A DNA stretch of 20,024 nucleotides from an uncultured Actinomyces sp. (GCA_937926195.1 CALEXZ010000018.1:1-20024); one strand, 5' to 3'. Numbered from the stretch's first letter, positions 1 to 8,862 are shown. The notes: generated by a model from the letters alone, not told the origin. Made by a program: numbers and translations.

Positions 1-599
1 CGCACGGCACGGACGGCGAGCTCGACCTCCTCGAGGGAGTCGAGGACGAGGTGGCTCAGGCGGTGGGTGAGGGCGACGGCGATCTCCGCCTGGGTCTTGC
101 CGTTGCCGTGCAGGCCCACACGGGTGGCGTTGGCAGTGGCCTCCTCCCCGTCCACCTCCTGCAGGGCGGCGAGGGACACGGCGAGCTCGCCGCGGCTGGC
201 GGCGTCGATGCCCATGCCCTCCTCCAGGACCCACCGCGCGATCTTGGTGGTGAGGAAGGCCTTGCCGGCGTAGAAGGCCTCTCCTCCGGCCATGCCGTAG
301 CCGGGCCAGAACTCCTCGTGCATGGCGGCGGACCAGGCGGCGGCGCGTGCACGCAGGTCGGCCTCGTCGAGGACGAAGACGGGGGTGGGGGCGTCGGCGA
401 GGACCTCGGTGAGGTGGCGCCCACCGAGGGTGAGGGCACCGTCGGCGCCGCGGCGCACGCTGGCGGGCCACAGGTCGGGGCGCGCGTCGGGCTCGGGGCC
501 CACGAGGCTGCCCAGCGGTTCCTCACCGACGGGGACGCGTGTGGCATCGGCGGGTACGGAGGCCTGGCCGGGGGTGCGGTCCTGATCGGTGGCGCTCAC
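1..599 (-). CDS. lysA: Diaminopimelate decarboxylase, N-terminal part (runs off left edge)
   Basis: LysA is a PLP-dependent cytoplasmic enzyme that decarboxylates meso-diaminopimelate to L-lysine, the last step of lysine synthesis. About 199 codons are visible. The segment FYAGKAFLTTKIARW (about residues 109-123) holds the PLP-binding lysine, K113, in the family's YAGKAF context. The following GMGIDAASRGEL (about 128-139) matches the alanine-racemase-like barrel of fold-type III decarboxylases. The start is a GTG whose bases overlap the argS1 stop (GTGA), with GGAG five bases upstream, so translation is probably coupled to argS1. About 70 residues precede the barrel, usual for actinobacterial LysA. 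argS-lysA is a familiar actinobacterial pairing (known context). The C-terminus lies outside the window. Confidence 0.9.
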   Translation of the reverse strand, partial: MSATDQDRTPGQASVPADATRVPVGEEPLGSLVGPEPDARPDLWPASVRRGADGALTLGGRHLTEVLADAPTPVFVLDEADLRARAAAWSAAMHEEFWPGYGMAGGEAFYAGKAFLTTKIARWVLEEGMGIDAASRGELAVSLAALQEVDGEEATANATRVGLHGNGKTQAEIAVALTHRLSHLVLDSLEEVELAVRAV

Positions 600-2272
600 A
601 TGCGCTCCGGAGCGCTGACGCCCAGCAGGGCGAGGCCGTTGGCGATGACCTGGGAGACGGCGTCGTTGAGCCACAGGCGGGCGACGTGGCCGGCGTCAAC
701 CGGGTCCTCGCCGCGGGGCGTGACCCGGGTCGCGGCGTACCAGGTATGGTAGGCGCTGGCCAGCTCCTCGAGGTAGCGGGCCACCCGGTGCTGCTCACGC
801 ATGCTCGCCGCCTGGGCGACGACGGCCGGGAACTGTGCGAGCACGCCCAGCAGGGCGGAGTCCGCCGGGGTATCGAGGGCGGCCGGCTCGAAGCCGCTGT
901 CGCGGCTCACGCCGTGCTCGGCGGCGTTGCGGGCGACGTTGCGGGTGCGGGCGTGGGCGTACTGGACGTAGTAGACGGGGTTCTCGTTGGAGGCCGAGGC
1001 CAGCAGGTCCAGGTCGATGTCGATCATGGAGTCCATGGAGGCGCGGGCCAGCGAGTAGCGGGCGGCGTCGACACCGACGGCGGAGACGAGGTCCTCCAGG
1101 GTGACGATGGTTCCGGCCCGCTTGGACATGCGCACGGGCTCGCCGTCCTTAACGAGGTTGACGAACTGGCCGATGATGATCTGCATATTGACGCCGGGCT
1201 CGTCGCCGAAGGCCGCGCACATGGCCATCATCCGGCCGATGTAGCCGTGGTGGTCAGCGCCGAACAGGAAGATGGCGCAGTCGGTGCCGCGCTCGCGCTT
1301 GTCCAGGTAGTAGGCGAGGTCGGCGGCGAAGTAGGCGGCGTTGCCGTCGGACTTGATGAGGACCCGGTCCTTGTCGTCGCCGAAGTCGGTGGTGCGCAGC
1401 CAGGTGGCGCCGTCGCGCTCCTCGATGACGCCGCGCTCACGCAGGCGGGCGATGGCGCGCTCGACGGCGCCGGAGGTGTGCAGGGACTCCTCGTGGAAGA
1501 AGACGTCGAAGTCGGAGCGGAAGGCGTGGAGCTCGGCCTTGATGGCGTCGAACATGAGCTCGACGCCCCGTGAGCGGAAGACCTCGGTGGCCTCGTCGTC
1601 GGGCAGCGTGGCGGGGTCGGGGCGGCCGGCGGCGAGCTCGTCGTTGGTCACCTGCTGGGCGATCTCGACGATGTAGGCGCCGCCGTAGCCGTCCTCGGGG
1701 GTCTCCTGACCGCGAGCGGAGGCCAGCAGGGACTCGGCGAAGCGGTCGATCTGGGTGCCGTGGTCGTTGAAGTAGTACTCGCGGACGACCTCGGCGCCGC
1801 AGGCGGCGAGGATGCGGGCCAGGGAGTCTCCGACGGCGGCCCAGCGGGCGCCGCCGAGGTGGACGGGGCCGGTGGGGTTGGCGGAGACGTACTCGAGGTT
1901 GACGCACTGGCCCGCGAGGGAGCTGTTGCGGCCGTAGGCCTCGCCGGACTCGACGATGGTGCGGGCGAGCTCGCCGGCGCTGGCGGCGTCGAGACGGATG
2001 TTGAGGAAGCCGGGGCCGGCGACCTCGGCGGAGGCGACGCCGTCGAGAGCGGCCAGCCGGGGGCACAGGAGCTCGGCGAGGGCACGCGGGTTGGTCCCGG
2101 CCTTCTTGGCCAGCTGCATGGCGACGTTGGTAGCCCAGTCGCCGTGCTCGCGCGAGCGCGGACGCTCGACCTTAGGCAGGGGCACCTCCTCGACAGGGAG
2201 ATTGAGGGAGCCGTCGTCAGCGGCGGCGAGGAGGACGGTACGGATCGCGTCAGCAAGCTCTTCGGGGGTCAC
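596..2272 (-). CDS. argS: Arginyl-tRNA synthetase, copy 1
   Basis: Class I synthetase that charges tRNA-Arg with arginine in the cytoplasm. The 558-residue product is of normal length. The N-terminal recognition domain is followed by NPTGPVHLGG, with the HIGH-type motif HLGG at about 138-141. RMSKR at about 381-385 is the KMSKS-type motif in the form usual in actinobacteria. The C-terminal anticodon-binding helices follow (NENPVYYVQYAHAR). I chose the GTG at 2272 because the protein then begins MTPEELADAI, the same start as copy 2, and a TACCCT -10 box lies exactly 6 nt upstream, as for a leaderless mRNA. The longer frame to 2392 would run through this promoter and is unlikely. The stop overlaps the lysA start. 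A second copy (about 80% identical by eye) lies in inverted orientation at the right edge. Confidence 0.96.
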   Translation of the reverse strand: MTPEELADAIRTVLLAAADDGSLNLPVEEVPLPKVERPRSREHGDWATNVAMQLAKKAGTNPRALAELLCPRLAALDGVASAEVAGPGFLNIRLDAASAGELARTIVESGEAYGRNSSLAGQCVNLEYVSANPTGPVHLGGARWAAVGDSLARILAACGAEVVREYYFNDHGTQIDRFAESLLASARGQETPEDGYGGAYIVEIAQQVTNDELAAGRPDPATLPDDEATEVFRSRGVELMFDAIKAELHAFRSDFDVFFHEESLHTSGAVERAIARLRERGVIEERDGATWLRTTDFGDDKDRVLIKSDGNAAYFAADLAYYLDKRERGTDCAIFLFGADHHGYIGRMMAMCAAFGDEPGVNMQIIIGQFVNLVKDGEPVRMSKRAGTIVTLEDLVSAVGVDAARYSLARASMDSMIDIDLDLLASASNENPVYYVQYAHARTRNVARNAAEHGVSRDSGFEPAALDTPADSALLGVLAQFPAVVAQAASMREQHRVARYLEELASAYHTWYAATRVTPRGEDPVDAGHVARLWLNDAVSQVIANGLALLGVSAPERM

Positions 2273-2284
2273 GGCTACAGGGTA
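1051..2284 (-). repeat. Inverted repeat arm A (argS1 5' part and -10 box)
   Basis: This segment matches 18794-20024 in opposite orientation, from the -10 box through the first 407 codons of argS1, with one codon of length difference. Similarity is high at the DNA level, with stretches identical in runs of tens of bases near the HIGH and KMSKS motifs. The repeat may continue past the right edge. Confidence 0.8.
2279..2284 (-). promoter_or_regulatory. -10 box of a leaderless argS1 promoter
   Basis: On the minus strand TACCCT is followed by six bases (GTAGCC) and then the GTG start codon. Transcription normally starts 6-7 nt after a -10 box, so the mRNA would begin at or beside the start codon. 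No Shine-Dalgarno sequence is visible between box and start. The -35 region has no clear consensus. Copy 2 of argS has the same geometry (18794-18808). Confidence 0.6.
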
Positions 2285-2370
2285 GCGGAGGGGTGCGACA
2301 CCTACGGTCGCTGTCTCGGTGAGGGGGAAGAAGATGCGACACCCCGTCACAGAATCGCCACCCCAAACCA

Positions 2371-2400
2371 CTGACATCCGATGTCTTGTCACTGCATAAT
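2371..2400 (+). promoter_or_regulatory. Predicted promoter of the cas operon
   Basis: CTGACA (2371-2376) and CATAAT (2395-2400) each differ from the sigma-70 consensus by one base and are separated by 18 bases. Transcription would begin near 2407, giving a leader of about 30 nt before the cas3 ATG with its ribosome site AAGGAG at 2423-2428. It is the best-matching promoter I found in the window and faces the cas genes. Confidence 0.6.
2373..2385. promoter_or_regulatory. Palindrome in the cas promoter, candidate operator
   Basis: GACATC-C-GATGTC is a perfect 6-1-6 inverted repeat. It overlaps the last four bases of the -35 box and the start of the spacer of the predicted cas promoter, where a bound repressor would block RNA polymerase. 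No regulator gene lies next to it, so the binding protein is unknown. A chance palindrome is possible. Confidence 0.4.
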
Positions 2401-2436
2401 CGCCTCACCCACGTCTCCAATGAAGGAGCCCCTCCC

Positions 2437-5385
2437 ATGCCCATGTCCCCACGGGCAGCATCAGCCTGGGCGAAGTCCGGCTACGACCTGGAACGCCGTC
2501 GTTGGCTGCCGCTGTGGCTGCACCTGCTTGACGCTGCCGCCGTCGCCGAGCACCTCACACGCACCTGGCTGGCCCCTGCCACCACAGACCTCATCGAGCG
2601 CGAGCTCGCAGGCTCCACGTCGGGCCTGTCCCCCACCGACGAGTACTGCCTCCTGGCGTCCTGGCTGGCAGGCGTGCACGACATCGGCAAGTGCACCCCC
2701 GCCTTCTGCGTCCAGGTTCCTGAGCTCGACGACAAGATGACGGAAGCGGGTCTGAGGCACCGGACGATCGACCCGAAGGAGCGACACAAGGCTCCCCACG
2801 CGCTGGCGGGCCAGGAAGTCCTGCGGGACTGGCTCATCGACGAGCACGACTGGGACGTCGAGCCCGCCACGGCACTGGCCTCCGTCGTCGGCGCCCACCA
2901 CGGCATCCCGCCGACAAACGGAGCGGCCAACGAGCTCTACGGCCGCGAGCACCTCCTCGGCGAGGGGGCCTGGGAGGAGACCCGCGCGGAGCTCCTCACG
3001 CTCGTCACCGAGCGCACCGGCGCCACAGCCCTGCTACCCCACTGGTCACGGCGGAGCTGGTCCCAGCCCTTCCTCGTCGAGCTGTCCGGCCTCGTCATCG
3101 TCGCCGACTGGATCGCCTCCTGCGAGGACTACTTCCCTCTCCTCCACCTCGACGACGACGGGCTCGGTCTTCTGCCCGAGGCTGCCCACACCGTCCGCGT
3201 CGCTCAGGGCATCGTGCGCCTGGAGATCCCCACGCCCTGGCAGCCCCGTGACGACGGGGGCGACCCCGACGACCTGCTCGCCTCACGCTTTACCCTGCCG
3301 GAGGGATCGCGCGCCACCGAGGTCCAAAGGCTCGCCGTCGAGGCCGCACGCACCATGGAGCTGCCCGGGCTGCTCATCGTCGAGGACTCCACCGGAGGGG
3401 GCAAGACCGAGGCAGCCAACCTCGCTGCGGAGATCCTCGCCGCCCGCACCGGGCGCCCGGGGGTGCTCTTCGCCCTGCCGACCCAGGCGACCACCGACGC
3501 AATGTTCCACCGCAGCCTCGGCTGGCTTGAGAGGATCGAGGAGACCTACGCCTCCGACGGCGCCCCCTCAGCCTTCGCCGTCAGCCTCCAGCACGGTCGC
3601 GCGCGCCTGAACACCGAGGCGGCCCGGCTACGCCGTACCGGCTGGGAGATCCACCACCGGCTCCTCGGCTCCCTGGGCGGAGAGGGAGACGAGGAGAGCC
3701 TCCCGCGGCCGACGGACGTCGGACGCGACGAGGACGCGGCCCGGGTACGCCATGCGACGGCGCGCGACGCCGCCCACCGGGCAGACGTGGCGATCCTCGC
3801 CTGGTTCAACGGGCGGAAGAAGTCGATGCTCTCCGACTTCGTCGTCACCACCGTCGACCACCTCCTCTTCGGGGCGATGCGCTCCCCGCACCTGGCTCTG
3901 CGCCACCTGGGCCTGTCACGCAAGGTCGTCATCGTCGACGAGGTGCACTCCTACTCCACCTACATGAACGTCTACCTCGACCAAGCCCTGACCTGGCTCG
4001 CCGCCTACGGCGTGCCCGTCATCCTCCTGTCGGCGACCCTCTCCGAGGCCCGGTGCTCGGCCATGGTCGACGCCTACCGCCGCGGGCTGAGACTGGCCTC
4101 GGGCAAGCAGGTGCCCCCCACCCCTGAGCCCGTCCGCACGCCCTTCCCCTGCCTCGTCGCCGCCGGCCGCGAGCGCACCGTGGTCACGCCCACCTCCTCG
4201 GCGGGACGGCGCTCGACGGTCCGGCTGGAGCGGCTGGGCAAGAACGCCCTCCTGCCGCTGCTGGAAGCGAACCTGGCCGACGGCGGCTGCGCGCTCGTCG
4301 TCCGCAACACCGTCCGCCGGGCTCAGGAGACCTACGAGCAGCTGCGCGAGGTCTTCGGCGAGGAGGTGAGCCTCAACCACGCGAGGTTCACCATCAGTGA
4401 CCGCCAGGCCAAGGACGCCGACCTGCTCAGGCGTTTCGGACCGCCCCGGTCCCGTCCGCTCCGGCCGCACCGCGCCATCGTCGTCGCCACGCAGGTGGTG
4501 GAGCAGTCCCTCGACATCGACTTCGACCTGCTGGTGACGGACCTTGCCCCCGTCGATCTCGTCATCCAGCGCCTGGGACGCCTCCACCGTCATGACCGGC
4601 CCCGGCCGGCACGGCTGACAGAGCCGGTCTGCTACGTCGACTGGCTCCCGTCCTCCCGCTCCGCCGAGCCCTCGCTGGAGCCCGGTGCCGCGACGGTCTA
4701 CGGGGAGGAGGACCTGCTGCTCAGCGCGGCCGCCCTCGACCGGGTCATCGCGGGCCGGGGCACGGTGACGACGCCGGACGACGTCCACGGGCTCATCGAG
4801 GCGGTCTACGGCAGCGAGTCCGTCATCCCCGAAGCGTGGCAGGAGGCGGTGAGCGTCGCCCACCGCAAGGCTGAGGAGCAAGCGCAGGAGAAGCAGAACG
4901 CCGCCAGGGGGTTCCTCCTGGAGCCACCCGCACGCGCCGGGACTGAGACCTCGCTCGTGGGGTGGCTGCACACGGCGGCGTCCGACGACGAGGAGAAGGG
5001 CCGCGCCCAGGTCCGTGACGGCGAGGACTCGCTGGAGGTCATCCTGGTCGAACGGCATCGCGTCGGCGGGCAGGAGGAGCTGAGGACGCTGCCCCATGCC
5101 CCCGGGGCACCTGGCGTCATCATTCCTCACGAACGGGTTCCCGACGGGAAGGTCGTACGCGCCATGGCAATGTCCGCCGTCCGGCTTCCGCCCCAGATGA
5201 GCAACCCCCGCAACATCGACGCCGTCATCACTCAGCTTGAGGTTCATGTCGTACCCGCCTGGCAGAGTGATCGCGAGCTCGCCGGGCAGCTCTTCCTCGT
5301 CCTGGAGGGCGGCCGCGCCGAGCTCGCAGGTGTCGTTCTCGAGTACTCCCCATCCACCGGTCTCAAGGAGGTCCCATCAGCATGA
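2437..5385 (+). CDS. cas3: CRISPR-associated nuclease-helicase Cas3, type I-E
   Basis: Cas3 is recruited by target-bound Cascade, nicks and unwinds the DNA and degrades it. The 982-residue protein has an N-terminal HD nuclease domain: H29 in LWLHLLD, H81-D82 in AGVHDIGK, H121 in PHALAG and the H154-H155 pair in GAHHG. The SF2 helicase follows: Walker A TGGGKT at about 319-324, DEVH box at 501-504, SATLS (motif III), VVEQSLDIDFD (motif V) and QRLGRLHRH from 711 (motif VI). No key residue seems lost. I chose the ATG at 2437 because AAGGAG lies 8 nt upstream; a TTG at 2386 in the same frame lies inside the promoter. The stop overlaps the cse1 start (ATGA), so the two are probably translationally coupled. 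First gene of the cas operon. Confidence 0.97.
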   Translation: MPMSPRAASAWAKSGYDLERRRWLPLWLHLLDAAAVAEHLTRTWLAPATTDLIERELAGSTSGLSPTDEYCLLASWLAGVHDIGKCTPAFCVQVPELDDKMTEAGLRHRTIDPKERHKAPHALAGQEVLRDWLIDEHDWDVEPATALASVVGAHHGIPPTNGAANELYGREHLLGEGAWEETRAELLTLVTERTGATALLPHWSRRSWSQPFLVELSGLVIVADWIASCEDYFPLLHLDDDGLGLLPEAAHTVRVAQGIVRLEIPTPWQPRDDGGDPDDLLASRFTLPEGSRATEVQRLAVEAARTMELPGLLIVEDSTGGGKTEAANLAAEILAARTGRPGVLFALPTQATTDAMFHRSLGWLERIEETYASDGAPSAFAVSLQHGRARLNTEAARLRRTGWEIHHRLLGSLGGEGDEESLPRPTDVGRDEDAARVRHATARDAAHRADVAILAWFNGRKKSMLSDFVVTTVDHLLFGAMRSPHLALRHLGLSRKVVIVDEVHSYSTYMNVYLDQALTWLAAYGVPVILLSATLSEARCSAMVDAYRRGLRLASGKQVPPTPEPVRTPFPCLVAAGRERTVVTPTSSAGRRSTVRLERLGKNALLPLLEANLADGGCALVVRNTVRRAQETYEQLREVFGEEVSLNHARFTISDRQAKDADLLRRFGPPRSRPLRPHRAIVVATQVVEQSLDIDFDLLVTDLAPVDLVIQRLGRLHRHDRPRPARLTEPVCYVDWLPSSRSAEPSLEPGAATVYGEEDLLLSAAALDRVIAGRGTVTTPDDVHGLIEAVYGSESVIPEAWQEAVSVAHRKAEEQAQEKQNAARGFLLEPPARAGTETSLVGWLHTAASDDEEKGRAQVRDGEDSLEVILVERHRVGGQEELRTLPHAPGAPGVIIPHERVPDGKVVRAMAMSAVRLPPQMSNPRNIDAVITQLEVHVVPAWQSDRELAGQLFLVLEGGRAELAGVVLEYSPSTGLKEVPSA

Positions 5386-7040
5386 GCCCACACTTCAATC
5401 TTCTCGACGAGCCGTGGATCCGGGTGACCCGTCTGGGCGGCGAGACCGACGAGGTCTCCCTGCTCACCCTGTTCCGGGAGGCTGAGGACATCGAGGGGAT
5501 CCACGGCGAGATCGCCAGCCAGGACGTCGCCATCCTGCGGCTCGCGCTGGCGATCTGTCATCGCACCATGGGTGGCCCGGAGGACGTGGCGACGTGGAAG
5601 GACTACTGGAGCACGCCGGGGCGCCTGGGCGCGGAGGCCTGCGACTACCTCGAGCGCTTCCGGGACCGCTTCGACCTGCGCCACCCGCAGCGGCCTTTCT
5701 TCCAGGTAGCGGGTATCCACTCCGCCTCGGGGAAGACCTCCGGTCTTGCGTCCCTCATCGCCGACGTCCCCAACGGCAGCCCGTTCTTCACCACCCGTAT
5801 CGGCACCGGTCTGGAATCCGTCAGCTGGGCAGAGGCGGCCCGATGGCTCGTCCACGTTCACGCCTTCGACCCGTCCGGTATCCGCTCCGGTGCCGTCGGG
5901 GACCCGCAGGTCAAGGGAGGAAAGGGCTATCCCATCGGCCCGGGCTGGGCCGGCCAGATCGGGGTCATCACGGCCACCGGCGAGAACCTGGAGCGCACGC
6001 TCCTGCTCAACACGGTCGTCTGCTCCGTCACGCCGGGGCTCACCGAGGTTGATCCGGCACACGACCTTGCCCCGTGGGAGCGGGAGCCCGACGGCCCGGC
6101 CGGCTCGGCCTCCGTGCAGCCGACCGGCCCCGTGTCCTGCTACACGTGGCAGACCCGCCGCGTGCTCCTCCACGGTGACGACGCCTGCGTGACCGCCCTG
6201 TTCCTGGGCAACGGGGACAAGGCGACGCCGCAGAACCGTTACCTGGTCGAGCCCCTGACGGCCTGGCGCTACTCCGAGCCCCAGACGAACAAGCTCGGCG
6301 CCACCGTGTACATGCCGCGCAAGCTCCCCACCGACCGCGCCTTCTGGCGCGGGCTGTCGACGCTGGTCGCCCAGCTGAGCCCCTCCGTGCAGGTCAAGCA
6401 CGCCGGGGAGGTCACGCGCTACCGTCCGCCCGGCGTCGTCGCCTTCTACCAGGAGCTCATGCACCGTCGGCAGGTGCCCAAGTCTGGCCTGCTGCCCCTG
6501 CGTGCCACCGGCATCGAGTACGGCGCGCAGGAAGCGGTCATCACCGAGCTCGTTGACGACGTCCTGTCCCTGCCCGCGGGGCTCCTCGACCCCGACGGCA
6601 AGCGCCTCGTCACGGTGGTCAAGGACGCCATGGAGGAGGCTGAGCAGACGGCGACGACCCTGCGTAACCTCGCCTCGAACCTGGACCGCGCCAGCGGTGG
6701 CAGCCCCGACAGCGCGAAGGCGGCCCGCGAGCACGCGAGCGCAGCATTCTTCCAGGTCCTTGATGAGAGGTTCCCCCGCTGGCTCGCCTCTCTCGACGGC
6801 GCGGACCCGGATACCGCCCGCGACGAGTGGCGCGCGCTGCTGCGCCGCGAGGCCTTCAGGCAGCAGAAGGCCCTGACCTCACAGGTGCCGGAGACAGCCT
6901 TCGCCGGCCGCGGCGAGGGAGCCAACCGGATGGATGTGAGCACAGCCCTGTTCTTCTTCACCCGCGCCCTCAACCTGGCCGTCCCCTCACCTGAGCAGCC
7001 CCCTTCACCCACCAGCACACGAGAAAGGACAGATGCATGA
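5382..7040 (+). CDS. cse1: Cascade large subunit Cse1 (Cas8e/CasA)
   Basis: Cse1 is the large subunit of type I-E Cascade. It reads the PAM, helps open the target duplex and recruits Cas3. The 552-residue protein begins with the family signature NLLDEPWIRV (about residues 5-14), followed by SLLTLFREAEDIEGIHGE and a DVAILRLALAICHR helix. The middle has the usual segment around LLLNTVVC and the tryptophan-rich stretch before YMPRKLP. The C-terminus is a helical bundle. Length is slightly above the roughly 500 residues of the E. coli protein. The ATG at 5382 shares bases with the cas3 stop and has AAGGAGG about 10 nt upstream. Its own stop overlaps the cse2 start (ATGA). No defect seen. Confidence 0.95.
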   Translation: MSPHFNLLDEPWIRVTRLGGETDEVSLLTLFREAEDIEGIHGEIASQDVAILRLALAICHRTMGGPEDVATWKDYWSTPGRLGAEACDYLERFRDRFDLRHPQRPFFQVAGIHSASGKTSGLASLIADVPNGSPFFTTRIGTGLESVSWAEAARWLVHVHAFDPSGIRSGAVGDPQVKGGKGYPIGPGWAGQIGVITATGENLERTLLLNTVVCSVTPGLTEVDPAHDLAPWEREPDGPAGSASVQPTGPVSCYTWQTRRVLLHGDDACVTALFLGNGDKATPQNRYLVEPLTAWRYSEPQTNKLGATVYMPRKLPTDRAFWRGLSTLVAQLSPSVQVKHAGEVTRYRPPGVVAFYQELMHRRQVPKSGLLPLRATGIEYGAQEAVITELVDDVLSLPAGLLDPDGKRLVTVVKDAMEEAEQTATTLRNLASNLDRASGGSPDSAKAAREHASAAFFQVLDERFPRWLASLDGADPDTARDEWRALLRREAFRQQKALTSQVPETAFAGRGEGANRMDVSTALFFFTRALNLAVPSPEQPPSPTSTRERTDA

Positions 7041-7729
7041 CGATGCCGGAGACCACCGGCTCCTCCGGATCCGAGGAGCAAGAGCCGCATGCGCCCAGAA
7101 GCCCACGACGGCTAGGAGACGTCGGTCGCCTGGTCGAGAACCGGATTCGTGGCCCTCGCGGGCTCCAGAACAGGTACCCGGACGAGTCCTCGGGCAGGGC
7201 TGAGATGGCGGCTCTTCGGGCTGCCGTCACCAAGACCCCGGGCCAGGACCCCGAGATCTGGCACCTCACCTCGGTTCCGGGGACAGACGGAGCGGGTGAC
7301 GAGCCGACACGTGAGGAGTGGGCCGTCCATACCGCCATGACGCTGTATGCGGTCCACCAGCAGTCCCGGACGGAACCCATGTGCATCTCGGGGCGAGGGA
7401 TCGGTCATGCCGCACGTGAGCTCATCGGTCCCGCGAAGGAGGAGAACCCCTCCGCCCGAGCACGGTTCAACGCCCTGGTCACGTCCACGACCCTCTCCGA
7501 GCTCCGCAGCCACCTGCGCAGCCTCGCCTCTCAGCTGCGGTCGAAGAAGATCGCCCTTGACTACGCCATGCTCGCCGACGATCTCGTCGCCTTTCAGCGT
7601 CCCGGCGGGGCCAAGAACGTCCGCCTGCGCTGGTCACGCCAGTATGCCTTCCTCTCCACACGACCGGACGCCTCCGACGCGTCCTCAGACTCCTCCTCGT
7701 CCCCGTCCGCACCTACCTCGGAGAACTGA
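7037..7729 (+). CDS. cse2: Cascade small subunit Cse2 (CasB)
   Basis: Cse2 forms a dimer along the belly of Cascade and stabilises the crRNA-target R-loop. The 230-residue, mostly helical protein ends with the family pattern: RARFNALVTSTTLSEL, then a basic helix, KIALDYAMLADDLVAFQ and RLRWSRQYAF. The first 35 or so residues are low-complexity and charged and look like a lineage-specific extension. Start ATG 7037 has AAAGGA 7 nt upstream and overlaps the cse1 stop; a second ATG two codons later is possible. Cse2 is the least conserved Cascade subunit, but position between cse1 and cas7 supports the call. The gene ends 2 nt before cas7. Confidence 0.9.
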   Translation: MTMPETTGSSGSEEQEPHAPRSPRRLGDVGRLVENRIRGPRGLQNRYPDESSGRAEMAALRAAVTKTPGQDPEIWHLTSVPGTDGAGDEPTREEWAVHTAMTLYAVHQQSRTEPMCISGRGIGHAARELIGPAKEENPSARARFNALVTSTTLSELRSHLRSLASQLRSKKIALDYAMLADDLVAFQRPGGAKNVRLRWSRQYAFLSTRPDASDASSDSSSSPSAPTSEN

Positions 7730-7731
7730 CC

Positions 7732-8862
7732 ATGAGCACCTACGTCGACATCCACGTCATCCAGTCCGTCCCGCCGTCCTGCGTCAACCGTGATGACTCG
7801 GGCTCACCCAAGTCCGCCCAGTACGGCGGGGTGCGGCGTCTGCGGGTGTCGAGCCAGTCCTGGAAGCGGGCGGCCCGCCTGTACTTCAACGACCGTCTCG
7901 ACGCCTCCGACGTCGGCGTGCGGACCAAGCGGGTCGTCGAGACGCTCGCGTCGAGGATCGTTGGGAAGGCCCCCGAGCTCGCTGAGTCCGCGGCGGCACT
8001 GGCCGAGGACGTCTTCAAAGCCGCCAAGATCAAGCTCTCCGCCCCTCGGGGCAGGAAGGACGCGGCCCAGGAGTCCGGGTACCTCCTTTTCCTGTCCGCG
8101 AGCCAGATCGACCGTCTGGCCGACCTCGCCGTCGGCTCGTCGCGCAGCGGGGAGGCTCTTGATGCCAAGCAGGTGAAGAAGATCTTCAAGGAGACCCACT
8201 CCGTCGATATCGCGCTCTTTGGACGGATGGTGGCTGACGACACCGACCTCAACGTCGACGCCGCCTGCCAGGTGGCGCACGCCATCTCCACCCACGCCGC
8301 GGAGAACGAGTACGACTTCTTCACCGCTGTGGACGACGAGAAGAACCGTTCTGAGGAGGAGGACGCCGGTGCCGGCATGATGGGCACCGTCGAGTTCTCC
8401 TCCGCCACGATGTACCGCTACGCGACCGTCAACCTGGACATGCTCGTCGAGAACCTGGGCGGTGGTGAGGCGGCGCTACGCGCCCTGCAGGTCTTCATCG
8501 AGGGCTTCTGCCTGTCCATGCCGACCGGCAAGCAGAACACCTTCGCCAACCGCACCCTGCCCGAGGCCGTCGTCGTGACGGTACGTAACGACCAGCCGGT
8601 CTCGCTCGTCGGAGCCTTCGAGTCCCCCGTGCGGGCCAGTGAGACGAGCGGCTACCTCACCGCCTCCGTGGATGCCCTGTCCGCTTACGCCAGGACTATC
8701 GAGGACAACTACGGTCTGCGTCCCCTCACGCGTCTCGTCGTGTCCCTGAGGGACTCCGACGCCGTCGCCGCACTGGGCGAGCGCGTGGCCTTCACGGATC
8801 TGGCGGGACGCGTGCGTGACGCGGTGGCTCCTCTCGTTGACGCCGAGGAGCGGGATTCATGA
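7732..8862 (+). CDS. cas7e: Cascade backbone subunit Cas7e (CasC/Cse4)
   Basis: Six copies of Cas7e form the backbone that coats the crRNA spacer in type I-E Cascade. The 376-residue protein opens with STYVDIHVIQSVPPSCVNRD, the conserved N-terminal strand of the RRM-like palm, then QYGGVRRLRVSSQSWKRAAR, the basic signature of the family. Later motifs include GTVEFSSATMYRYATVNLD and SMPTGKQNTFANRTLP, both typical of Cas7e. Length is close to the usual 350-380. The start lies 2 nt after the cse2 stop with GGAGA just upstream; the stop overlaps the cas5 start (ATGA). No truncation or missing motif seen. Confidence 0.95.
   Translation: MSTYVDIHVIQSVPPSCVNRDDSGSPKSAQYGGVRRLRVSSQSWKRAARLYFNDRLDASDVGVRTKRVVETLASRIVGKAPELAESAAALAEDVFKAAKIKLSAPRGRKDAAQESGYLLFLSASQIDRLADLAVGSSRSGEALDAKQVKKIFKETHSVDIALFGRMVADDTDLNVDAACQVAHAISTHAAENEYDFFTAVDDEKNRSEEEDAGAGMMGTVEFSSATMYRYATVNLDMLVENLGGGEAALRALQVFIEGFCLSMPTGKQNTFANRTLPEAVVVTVRNDQPVSLVGAFESPVRASETSGYLTASVDALSAYARTIEDNYGLRPLTRLVVSLRDSDAVAALGERVAFTDLAGRVRDAVAPLVDAEERDS

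Noticed and set aside
2273..2392. Upstream extension of argS1
   Set aside because: It crosses the conserved -10 box, and copy 2 shares homology only from the GTG onward.
2386..2436. Upstream TTG extension of cas3 by 17 codons
   Set aside because: It begins between the -35 and -10 boxes of the predicted promoter and has no ribosome site, whereas ATG 2437 has AAGGAG at ideal spacing.
3916..6734. Long minus-strand open frames opposite cas3 and cse1 (443 and 496 codons)
   Set aside because: They are antisense shadows of genes with clear motifs, typical of high-GC DNA, and have no recognisable protein features.
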